Source of the DNA: Paracyclopina nana
Lineage: Eukaryota; Arthropoda; Copepoda; Cyclopoida; Cyclopettidae
Assembly (NCBI GenBank): GCA_019096065.1
Contig: JAGUCH010000007.1
Location: 4,734,501-4,798,500, forward strand
Reading direction: 5' to 3'
DNA length: 64,000 bases
The notes below the pieces were generated by a model, which was not told the origin of the DNA, did not search any database, and was given only the letters and a program-made list of their open reading frames with translations. Shown here piece after piece: positions 34,865 through 45,800 of this stretch. Position 1 is the first letter of the stretch. Each line of letters opens with the position of its first letter. Made by a program: the position numbers and the translations under genes.

Positions 34865-37060
34865 TCAATGCCCAGAAGATACATCTTCTTCGTAGGTGAA
34901 GACTCGTTTCGAAGCAGCTGGAATAATTCTTCGTCGACGTCTTCGTCTTCTGCGTTCGTGCGTGGGCCAAGGTTGCCTTGGCTGTCTGGATTTTTGCTGC
35001 CACCAAGTCCACTTGTGTCTGTTCTTCAGCCACTTGTCCAGATTGGCGGAGGTCACTCCGTCCTCGTCGATTCTGGCTGTATCCGACTCGAACCCACTTT
35101 CACCTGGATTGACAAACACTCCTTGACTCCACTGAACTCCAGACGTGGGATCATCTGTGGCATTCTCAATCTCATCCTGGAAAAAAGCAGAGAGTCAAGT
35201 GCCATTCTAATGAGCTTAAAAATATCATCTTTGCCTCGTCATAGTCATTTTCTTCGTCAAGAGTTTCCGGAAAGAGCTTGTGGTTTTTGAGCAAAAGATG
35301 CAGTCCTGGATTCCTGCCATTCAGAGGCTTGATCAGCGGAGTCCTTCGACATGCATACTGACTAGGTGAGAAATGGTACCCATTCTGACATTCGCAAAAC
35401 ACCTCGGTCATGTCATCTGCAGGGATCAGCCAAGCATTGTCTGGACAGGGTCCTTGAGTGTAGACCCTGTAGCACTTCTGAGTCTCATTCCAGAACACGA
35501 ATCCTTCCTGCTCATCGCATATGCATTCGGTTCGACCTTTAAAAAAACTTGACAAATTTCTAGAATATAGAATATTATTGTATATATTCAACCAGAGTCT
35601 CTGTTGTACTGAAAGAGGAAGGAATCCTTGCATGGACCTTGCGTGTACCACTCGAAGCACTGAGCAGTTTCGGGCCAATAATTCTGATTGTAACCAGGAC
35701 TGCATCCACATTCACCCCTGTATGATTTGCCCGAGTATTTTTCAAATACCACTAACTGTCCAAGTGGACATGGTCCCCGACTTCCGACCTTGAATCAATT
35801 AGAAATTGCACCGTTACACAACGCAAAATATTGCCAATGCTATAAGGTATATAAATAGTTTCACCTTGTGACACTTGACTTCAGTGTCCAATTGATCTCC
35901 AGGATTGGCAGGGAAGTACAAGTGCGCTCGTGGGCAAGGATTGATCACACATTTCCCCAGGGTTTCCTCGGACTCGTGAGGAATGAGAAATTGGCCAGGT
36001 CGACAAGGGCCATTGGTGAAGGCTTTGTAGCACTCCCCATTGGCAGGCCAAAAAACGTAGCCTTTTCTGCACAAGCACTCGCCTTTGCCCGAGGCCTGGC
36101 TCAGTTGGTACATTTGGCCTTTCCTGGAATTCGGGAATTAATTTCGGAAAATCAAGGGATATCTCCATTGGCACCACCTGCAGGGTCCTTTGGTGCCAAA
36201 TTGAAAGCACTGTCCTGAGGCCTCCTCATAATTAACCAGTTCCTCGTTACACAAGCACTGCGTTGCATCACTCGTGTGGTTATAGGAAAAAAGCAAGCCT
36301 GCCTCGCAAGGCCCTCGCGTGAGGTGCTCATAGCATAGCTTTAAAGGGGGGAAATAGTATTGCCTCAGTAGTAATGGGTCACAGCCGCAAAACGGCTCGG
36401 CCGTTAACGGGTTCACGATGAGCAGGTCCCCTTTGTGGCAGGGCCCTTGTGTGTAGAGTTGAAAGCAGTCTTGCATTGGAGGCCAGAAGATCCAGCCATT
36501 GCCACAGATTTTGGTTTGTTTGCACGAGACCAAATGATCTCCATCTTGCTCTAAGTATTGGTTGGCCTCGCAAGGGCCTCGACTATGCTGTGGGTAACAC
36601 CGGTCTGTTGCTGGCCAATAAAGCAGAGTTTTGGGACATCTGCAAATGGCCTATAGCAAAAATGAAGAAAATCAGATTGTAGTTCGAATTATAACCACAG
36701 GTCGAAAAGATGGCGCTAGTTGAGAGGTTTCACAAGCGTTACCAGATATGCACAAAGTGATTCAATTAATGTGGGCTTTGGGCGCTTTTAGCCAAGTTTT
36801 GGGCACTTTCTACAAACCGTACAAGTTAATGCACTTACTCGTTTGCTCACTGAATGAAAGGCCAACTCTTGAGTGTCTGGACAGGGCCCTTGCTCAAAGA
36901 TTTGGTAGCATTGGCCATCCTGGGGCCAAAATATCAACTGCCACGATTTCTCACTGCATGGATTTATCACTGGGTTCGCCCAAGGCGGAGCAATCACGAA
37001 TCCTTGGGCGGCCTTCAAAGACCATAGGCCAAGAAGAGGTATGAAGGCCACCAAGTTCAT
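34865..37060 (-). CDS. secreted protein with nine DUF4789-type cysteine modules
   Basis: This is a secreted cysteine-rich protein of a mainly arthropod family (DUF4789) of unknown function. Exons are 37060-36839, 36650-36178, 36123-35865, 35788-35593, 35536-35235 and 35176-34865, giving 587 residues. A signal peptide (about 1-20, MNLVAFIPLLGLWSLKAAQG) is followed by nine modules with the pattern F/Y-W/F-P ... C-Y/F-x5-G-P-C (for example CYQIFEQGPC, CYKAFTNGPC, CYRVYTQGPC), separated by 40-50 residues. After the last module come an acidic stretch and a strongly basic C-terminus with a nine-Arg run (about residues 552-560), possible processing or matrix-binding sites. The fifth intron (35234-35177) uses a GC donor, AG|GCAAAG, with a normal CAG acceptor; the frame supports it. 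Function is unknown; an extracellular matrix or haemolymph role is a guess. Confidence 0.85.
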
Positions 37061-39929
37061 GGTATGGATGAATTCACCGCTTGCTTCCCATCACTGAAAT
37101 ATTGCATTGTTGCGGTAGCCATCCACTGAAAAATTAAGGTGAAGCAACTCTGAAAAACCACAATACACAATTTTTGCTGAACTCCTCCATAAAAGCACAG
37201 TGTGCCACGTGACTGACGCAATTTGTACGCATCAATTTATGTTTCAAAACGGCTTACAAAACAGCTATTGCTTTTCAAAATATTTCATGACTCTGAGTTA
37301 AAACGAATTTCTATTAAAAGTTAAAAGCATAATTTTTAAAATTAAACTCTTTTAAAGCACTGGAATTAAAATGACAATAGCAATCACAAAACTAAATAAA
37401 GCATGCTTTACTTCAAATTTTCAGAATATGCAGTTTGGTAGCAAAAGTGAGCATTTGAATAAAAGGTTGCGTAAATCCGCAGAGTCAAGAAAGAAGCTGA
37501 TTTTCTTACAAATAATGACGATGGTCGATTTCCAGGTGCGTATGCTGGTATGTGCAGCAGATGGCTAAATTTCCTAAGCAACCAGCTGACCTTAAAAGCA
37601 GCCAAGGTCAGAATCGTTTATTTCACCAAGGCAAGTAGACATGTTTATTGCACAAAGCCAGCAGCCCATCAAACCTATGCTACTTCACTAACAGATTTTG
37701 CAAATGCACTTTTGCTTTAACCAAGGAAGATTTTACGAATCAGACCTCAACTCATTAGTAAATATGAAATGTTTTTGGAGGATTGCGCCATTTTCGCCAT
37801 ACTGATACTTCAATGGCAGCTTTACTATAGTTGAGTTGACATAACCTTTTCCATAATCACATTGGCAACTTTCATCCAGTTTTCTCTGCCATGGATCATT
37901 GTGGAAGTGTCAAGGGTCTCTGATTTCACTATATATACTGCATTTTGTACGCTCCTTCACGCTTTGGTGACACTATGATAAAACCACTCAATATCATCAT
38001 CATGAGCTACATTTCAAGGTCTTGGCTTTTTGGTGGTGATTTCCATATTGATCTCAATTTCGAATTGCAAAATGGAAAATGATTGCATCACTTGAGAATA
38101 TAACATACCAAATTTAATTTCTTGAGTGCATTAAGGCAAGAAATGCAGGGAGAAGCATTTTATAAATTTCTTGCCTTGCATGAAGCTGCATATAATGTAT
38201 GACTTTTGACCTTGCAATTCTACGAGATACTATCAAGCAACAAAGACAATTTGACCTTTATGATTGTTATCCCGTTTGGCCACCAGCCAAGACCTTGAAT
38301 TGGGTCAAAAGCTCAACTTGGCCTTAGTTTCAGCATGAATTTTTCAGAAAAATTGCATTTTCGGAGAATAAGCTGCAATTTATAGAACACATTGATGAGC
38401 AAACAGCATTCATATGAAAAACTAGTGTGTTTTGATAACTATCAATTTCCAATCGAAAAAGGAAAAAAATACCTTAAAATGCTATGTCAATACATTAATA
38501 AGTAACTAATTAAAGGTGAACATGGTCAGCCCAATAGAAAAATATATTTTTAAATAAAGGCATGCCATTTGGTTAAAAAATACGCTGTAATGGGAACTTT
38601 CGCCAAATTGCACTTTAAGTTAGAAGTTAGTGTTGGACTTACCCAGATTTCACAAGAGAATTTCACGACGAGCTGACCACTTTTTCATGACCCTTGAAAA
38701 ATCTGTGAGCACACACTGCGCAAGCTTGCGTCAATTGCGGCGTCAGTCACCCCAATAACTGAGAATTTCTATGCCGAACGAACGAACTTGCACCAGGCCC
38801 TCCTCCCTCAGATATAAAGCCGACTGGCATGTGGACTAGAGCACTGAAAAGGCAAGAGAACGGCTAATATGTTCCACGCGTCTTTTTCTTAAATACCTTT
38901 TAAAGTTCTTGCTAATCTGAGCTAGTTGAGGATATGTTTCAGATATCATTCTAAAGCAGATTGTATTAGACCCTTAAGAAGATATTCCACGCTTCGTATT
39001 ATAAAGTATTTAAAAATTTGCAGGACAGAGTAACGCGGCATTTTTTCATATTTGGCCTTTACATGTCCTAAACAATACAAATCCACAAGGTATTTTCAAG
39101 CCCAAGCTGACATACATAGGAGCATGAATTTAAAAGTAGCAAGGAGAAAATAGACTGATTTGGCAATTAAAAAATGTTTGTTGCGCGATTGGCAAAAATG
39201 CTGATGTTTTTTCTGGCCACTCTCTGCTTATTTGAGTGCTTTAGAGATGGCCGCTCGGCCATGAAGCCACTTCTATTTTCTACTCTACTTTGCTTCAACT
39301 GGACCATGACTTCTTCTGTTCTCAAAAGAGAGGATGGTGGATTTTAAAGATCGCATCCTATTTCCTATAGGCTAGAAGTGTGGCTGCAATTTGTCATCAC
39401 TACTCAGGACTTCGAAATTTATCCTCCAATTACACAAAGTCAAAGCAGTTTTTAACTAGTTATGCATACCATTACCATGCATTGAATTAATTGGACAAAT
39501 TGGATATTTGAAGGATGTGAATATGACTAATATGATAATGACCATAATTGGTGCTCTTCAACAAAAATAATCTTTTTCAGCAATAAATGGATTTTTTTTC
39601 ATCTCAAAAGTAATATTCATAAAATCACAGTTTTAGAAAATGTTGACGCTACTATGCTCATTAGTATGTGAAAGTGGCGCTTAAAATGAAATACTAAATT
39701 GTTATCACTCTGTGCTCAACTTTCAAACCTCATGTTTCTTGAAACACCTGTTTTTTACGCTGCTTCAGTTTAGCACAGAAAAAAGTACGCCTATCGAGTT
39801 TCCTAATATCGATACATGCTTATATTTCTCGTCACGTTTAATAGGATGGCACCAGAATGTGCTTATATCTGGAATTTAGCACCAAAAGTCACGCGGTGAA
39901 TTTTGCATAACACTTTTCAGCTTAATTTT
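37061..39929. other. intergenic region, no supported gene
   Basis: About 2.9 kb of AT-rich DNA separates two minus-strand genes. No spliced or intact gene, tRNA or structured repeat was recognised. The left end should hold the promoter of the DUF4789 gene. A possible TATA-like ATATAAA occurs near 38812 but is not tied to a gene. There are no mobile-element ends of the families seen elsewhere in the window. Confidence 0.5.
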
Positions 39930-40873
39930 TTATTGCTCGTCTCGTTTGATAGCTTCAGACCAAAAAGTTGAAAGATTGGACTGGTGGACCAAATCTTTGC
40001 AAGGCAGCTCTTGAAAATGCTCCAATCTGTGGAAATCCGGATGAGGCCCCGGAACTGGAAATAGGGCCTTGTAAATCCGGGCTTCAGCCGGACCATGAAT
40101 AGAGTAGGCATTGAATTTATCCACATTGGGGGGGAAATATTCCAAAGGCACAAAAGCTTCTCCTGACCACGTGTTCTTCTCAGTATCTGTAACGTTTTAA
40201 AATAGATAAAAAGTTGAGATTGTTTAGTGAAAGTGGTTCTCCAAAACTCAATATTTTAAGAGTCACCTATTTTAGCTTGATATTTGATGGGAAAACTGTG
40301 TGTGATGGTATTTCTGTCATAGGTTAAAATGAGGCCCAAATGTTGGCCATGCGGTCCAAATTCCAGCTCCAAATAACGCTGCTCATTTTCCTCTGACGAA
40401 GCCAGAAAGAATATCTCTGCCACTTCATAATCCCATAATTGGAAGTAAGGCTCTCCTTGAAATTTGATGTAATTATGATATTATTTTTGGCTCTCTGATC
40501 ACGCGTTACCTGGTTTTCCATTTGGTGGTGGTGGATCGTTAAAAAAAGGAGCTTCTATGTCAATTTTGATACCTTCATTGCTTTCTAAAAATATAGTTTT
40601 TTTTATAAAAACATGAAAGCATTTCCTAATGCTTGGGCACTAACTATGAATTTGAAACCTGACAGGATCCTCAGAGCTTTCAGATCCATTCCACAAATTT
40701 TGCACCTCAAATTCCATGCTGAGGGTGGATTGCTCATCAATGATACAGTGAACGGCAGCTGTTGCTGAAAAAATCGATGCAGCAGCAGGCTCAGTATCGA
40801 CACCCTTATTAGCTGCTCCAAAGCAAAAAAGTGTAGCAAAAGCCACAAATTGAATTGGACCCACCACTGCCAT
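39930..40873 (-). CDS. C4orf33: C4orf33 / UPF0462 family protein with a signal peptide
   Basis: The product matches the conserved UPF0462 family (human C4orf33), whose biochemical role is unknown. Exons are 40873-40645, 40584-40510, 40455-40267 and 40186-39930, giving 249 residues. Family hallmarks visible are [56 protein letters not shown] and FHRLEHFQ near the C-terminus. The N-terminus adds a hydrophobic stretch (about residues 2-23) ending in small residues, a probable signal peptide not present in the human protein. The fold resembles carbohydrate-binding beta-sandwich modules, so a secreted sugar-binding role is possible but unproven. The start codon is the first ATG in the open frame, with only a GTG further up. 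The first donor is GTTAGT, weak but frame-consistent. Confidence 0.88.
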
Positions 40874-41238
40874 TTTTAGCAGGCTCACAAAACCAAAAAT
40901 GAAGTAGTAGATGACGAAGTAACTCGCGTATTACAGAAAAATCATCACAAATGTCAAGTTTTCTCAAAACTTGCTCAATTTATTAATCTGAGTCAAATTT
41001 GGAAATAAATTTACATTTACAAACACAAATAAAAAAGAAAGGCAAGATTTTTTTGGCAAAAAATTCCTCACACAGCTAGTGCAGTACTTTATTCTATTCA
41101 TTGCTCTACTCATGATAAAAAACCAGAATTGTCACTTTCACTGCATATGCTTAAAAACTGGCGCGAAAAATTGAATAATTTATAGCAAAACGCTTCATTA
41201 TGCAGCTTTATTGCTTCATGCTGGCTTAGAAGAGTGAT
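40874..41238. promoter_or_regulatory. divergent intergenic region between C4orf33-like and secreted-protein genes
   Basis: This 365-bp AT-rich spacer lies between divergent start codons and should contain both promoters. No specific element was recognised. Confidence 0.4.
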
Positions 41239-41705
41239 ATGAATATTTTAAGATTTTTGCTGGTTCTTTCAACATTTCTGCACGTGATAACTTGCTCGCA
41301 TGGAAGAGCATTCGACGAAAATTACTTTCTGAGGTGGTTCAACAGAGCTCGTCAGCCAATACGAGCCCAAAATCAACAAGTGTTGCCTGAGAAAGGTACA
41401 ATGAATATTCAATAAGCTGAAAAGATATTTTTTATAATTTTCTTCAAGATGAAGATGTTGATAGGCAGGAAGCGGAAGATATTGAAGGCATTTGGAGGAG
41501 TGATGCTAGAAGAAAAGGCACAAAGTTGAAGTACATCGACTTGAAAAAAGAAATACATTTCCCAGACTACGAGCAAAAACAGTCCAGAGGATTCAGAGCC
41601 TTCAATACCGACCTTTTAGGTCCTCCATTAGTCGTGGAAAATGACTATTCTAATCATGATGCAAATTTTCCTGACGACAGCGAAGAAGATACTAATAAAT
41701 CTTAG
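41239..41705 (+). CDS. small secreted protein of unknown function (first of a tight pair)
   Basis: I do not recognise this protein. Two exons, 41239-41395 and 41449-41705, give 137 residues. A clear signal peptide (about residues 1-20, MNILRFLLVLSTFLHVITCS) precedes a basic stretch (FLRWFNRARQP) and an increasingly acidic C-terminal half ending in a D/E-rich tail. A dibasic RRKG occurs mid-protein, a possible processing site, but no repeated peptide argues for a neuropeptide precursor. There are no cysteines in the mature part. An AATAAA lies within the last codons (41694-41699). The stop codon lies only 17 bp before the ATG of the next gene, and the end contains TACTAAT followed by CTTAG, resembling a branch point and acceptor. 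Confidence 0.65.
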
Positions 41706-41722
41706 TTTTCAATGAATCTGAC

Positions 41723-42424
41723 ATGATACAGTTCAAGGTTTTGCTCTACATTTTGTTTTGGAAACATTTGACTGCACTATCCTTACCAATATTCGATAAG
41801 AAAACTGTCATTGATTTTGATTTCTCTTCAAAAATGATTCAAGTATCTGAAGATATGAAGAATTGGTTCTACTTACCAGTGGAGATTACAAGAGTAAATG
41901 AAAGGGAGAGAGCTGTAGCTTTTTTGCTCAAAGACTTTGAGATAAAGGCTGTGTCTTCATTAGCAAAGTTCAGACATAATCTGTATGCTATCAAAAGTTT
42001 GCCTTATTTGAGAGTAACCAATGACATGGCCAAGCAAAGTCCCATGGGTGCCCGAAACATGAGCAAAATGAAAGCCATGTTTCATAATAATGAAATGCCT
42101 CCAATCACATCAAAGTAAGATCTTTACTCTAGCAGAGACATCTTACTTGGCATAGTAGAAATTGCTGGACTTCAAATTAGAGGAATGCATTAATTAATTT
42201 TTCACAATCCTAGGCCCAATTCTGAGCTGAAGGTAGATCCATTTGATTTGTCAGGCGTGGTGGAAATTGATCCAAAATTGCTGACATATGAAGAGCCAAT
42301 AAGTGACAAAGTAAGGTCAAGTCAACAAGCAAAAAAAAAAATATCATACAGAAAATATTTTGCTTTGCAGGGAATCCAGTATGAAAGTTCAAAAGGAACC
42401 AAAATCATAATACCCAATAAATAA
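41723..42424 (+). CDS. small secreted protein of unknown function (second of a tight pair)
   Basis: I do not recognise this protein. Exons 41723-42114, 42214-42310 and 42371-42424 give 180 residues. The N-terminus is a probable signal peptide (MIQFKVLLYILFWKHLTALS), followed by a mixed, fairly charged chain with no cysteine after the signal, no repeats and no membrane segment. ATG 41723 is chosen; an earlier ATG at 41712 opens only four codons. It lies 17 bp after the stop of the preceding secreted-protein gene, so both may come from one precursor transcript. AATAAA sequences are at 42417 and 42443. Sequence similarity between the two secreted proteins is not obvious. Confidence 0.65.
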
Positions 42425-42846
42425 ACTAACACGGAGGAGAAAAATAAAATGCTATGAACTTTGCCCAGTGTATATTTTCTTCATGAGTCAGCACAAGCTG
42501 TGACCTAAAGGATATCATAAAACGTGGCTTAGTGGAGAAATTCTTGATAAAGCAAGGTTGTAAATTCTCTTAGCTCAATATGGACCTTGAGCTTGAAAAT
42601 ACCTCTAATTTGAAAAATTACTATTACCAAATGTTTTTCCATAGCTAGCAATGTCAGAAATATGACATGATATGAGTTCTGGCAACTCATCAGAGATCAA
42701 AAATAAACATTACATCCCTGGCTGATTGCAATTAATTGTAGTATCAGCAAAACACTAAGATAATCCTTCAATAATTAAACATCATGGCCTTATCAGTGCA
42801 GCGGTGATTGTGTCAATGAAGCACAGTTCAATTTTTCCTTTGGAAA
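42425..42846. other. spacer before chitin synthase
   Basis: This 422-bp AT-rich intergenic stretch presumably contains the chitin synthase promoter. No specific element or gene was recognised. Confidence 0.4.
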
Positions 42847-45800
42847 ATGAAGAACATTTTGCTTGAGGATAGCAGTGACACTGACTACTCTTCAGATGAT
42901 GACATTGATGACAACTCCAACCAAGATGGAGACACTCCAATGCTTCCTATCAAGGCTTGGGATGTCTTTGAGGTAACTCTGGGACAACAGTAAATAGCTA
43001 GGTTGTTAAAACATTATCTTGAGTAGATCAAGCCACCAGAAGTTGATTCAGGATCAGCAGCTGCCATGGTTTGGGTCAAAAGATTTGAAACAGTCATGCT
43101 TCTACTTGCCTATGTGTTGACATTCATCATAGTTTTGGTGTCAGCCTTGGTCAGCAAAGGAACCACATTGTTCATTATGACTCAAGTGAGTAACCCATTT
43201 AAAAGTATTATGACTAAAAAGCTGACAAGTAAAAAAGAAAAGGAGCAGAGCCAATCAACTTACTTCATGCATTGATAACATTTTACCTGCTATCCTTTTG
43301 TGAAAATTAAAAAAAGCTGAGTCAGGATCTACAACTGCAACCAAAAGTTGCCTTGGTTTTGATGGACCTTTTTTGTTTCAGATATCTGTGAAAGACAGGG
43401 TTTTGACTTACTGTAATGAAGACAGATATGTCTATGACACAACCAAAGATTACATTGTGAACAGAAGCAGACCAAGTGAAAGCACAGCTGATGCCCATGA
43501 AGTATTGGATGATTTGGAGACTGAGCAAGTGGCATGGATTTGGGTCCTGATTTTTGCCTACACAGCCCCCCAATTCATTGGAGTCTTTCTAAGGTCATTG
43601 AGAATGGTTCTTTTCAAAACCTTCAAAATTCCACCTTTGAGTGAATTCTGCTTTGTTTTCATCATGGAAACTTTCCATGTAGTTGGAGTTGTCATCTTGG
43701 CTTTTCTGGCTTTTCCTCAATTGGACACAACTCATGCATTGCTGTTGACCAATTGCCTAGCTTTCATTCCTGGAATTTTGTTATTCATGTCTAGAAGCAA
43801 AAGGGATAGGTAATGCTGTACTTCATATATTATTATCAATTAATCAATGATTTTTGTTTTAGCATGGTGTGGCTAAAAACTCCACTTGATATTTTAGCCA
43901 TAGCAGCTCAATTGTCAGGAGCTTTTGCTTGGCCTATTTTGCAATGGACAGGCAAGTCACAAGCACAAGAAAGCCTTGACTACCCATGGGCCTTACCTGT
44001 TGGCCTAATCTTAGCATCTTGTGGCTACTGGGAGACATTTTGTGCAAGAGAACACTCTGCATTTCCTTTCATGAGATGGATGGGAAAAGTCAGGACTCAT
44101 ATGATTGAAAGGACTAGATACTTCACATACCTAATCATCTCAGCATGGAAAATAGGGCTGTTCTTTGGAGGAGCATGGTTGATTGCCACTTTCAATGGTC
44201 TCCTGCAGGACCCTTACAATATTTTCAACAAGTTTCTGTCTTCTTTTGATTCGCATCCATTCAATGTAACTGAAAGAATGGATGTGGTCCTGAGTGGAGG
44301 TGAAATTGATAGCCTTAATTCTGATGCTTTGGAGCTCAGAGTGAGAGCCATCCTTTTCACCATTCAAAATTCTCCTCTTTGGGTTCTGCTGATTCAAATT
44401 GTGGCTTCCTATTTGGCATACATTTTCTCCAAGTTTGCCTCAAAGGTGCAGATTCAAGGATTTAGCTTTTCTCTGCCTTTATGTGCAGTGGTTCCGATTT
44501 GTGCTACCTTGCTCCTAACAGCTTGTGGATCAAGAGCAAAAGATAGATGTGCTTTCCATTACATCATGCCCGACTACTTATTCTTTGAATGCCCCTCTGT
44601 TGGTGACTATTTCTCATACTTGTGGCAAGAGCAAGTGTGGCTTTGGGCACCCTGGTTCATATCTCAAATTTGGATAACTGCCCACATTTGGTCACCTAAG
44701 TCTCCAAGGTTGGCATCAACTGAGCAAATCTTTGGCACTCCTTGGTACTGCTCACTTTTCATTGATCAATCACTGGTTTTAAATAGAAGGCCAGATGGGC
44801 AAGAGAATGTGAAAATTGAAGAACTCAAGGAGGAAAGAGACAATGACCTCCTTGACATGTACGAAAATCTTGATCCAAACGTAGTTCCATCGCAGTCTGG
44901 AAAAAGCTCAAGTGGAGCCAGAAGGAAAAGTGAACAGATAGTCAAACCTTCTGACAGGGTGACCAAAATCTACGGATGTGCAACCATGTGGCATGAAAAT
45001 GTTGAGGAAATGATGGAAATGCTCAAATCTCTCTTCAGGTAACAAACATTCCACTCACTTCAAGCCCTTATATCTTCAATCCATACTTTCCAGAATTGAC
45101 ATGGATTATTCTACAAGAATGTTGGCCCAAAAGTATGTTCATGTTGTTGATCCTGATTATTATGAGTGGGAAACACACATTCTGTTTGATGATGCCTTTG
45201 AGCTTGGGAACAATGATGAAAATGAGCAAGTTGTTAACCGGTTTGTGAAACTATTGGTCAGAGTGATAGATGAAGCTGGCTCTTTCGTACATTGCAAGAA
45301 GATCAGGGTTAAACCACCAGTGCGTACACCGACTCCTTATGGAGGAAGATTGGTGTGGACTCTACCAGGGAAAACCAAAATAGTCTGCCATTTGAAGGAC
45401 AAGTCCAAGATCAGGCACAAGAAGAGATGGTCTCAGTGCATGTACATGTACTATCTCCTTGGCTACAAATTGATGGAACTGCCCATACCTGATGAAAGGA
45501 AGCAAGCTATGGCTGAAAACACTTACCTTTTGGCTTTGGATGGAGACATTGACTTTCAGCCAGAAGCAGTGACCAGATTGGTTGACTTGATGAAAAAGAA
45601 CAAAAACTTGGGAGCAGCTTGTGGTAGAATTCATCCCACTGGATCAGGGTTCATGGTTTGGTATCAGAGGTTTGAGTATGCTATTGGACATTGGCTCCAA
45701 AAGGCAACTGAACATGTCATGGGTTGTGTACTGTGTAGCCCTGGGTGTTTCAGCCTGTTTCGGGGATCAGCACTGATGGACTTCAATGTGATGAAAATGT

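Noticed and set aside
45362-45634. Antisense ORFs across chitin synthase exons
   Set aside because: They are shadow frames of a strongly conserved coding exon on the other strand, with no independent motif.
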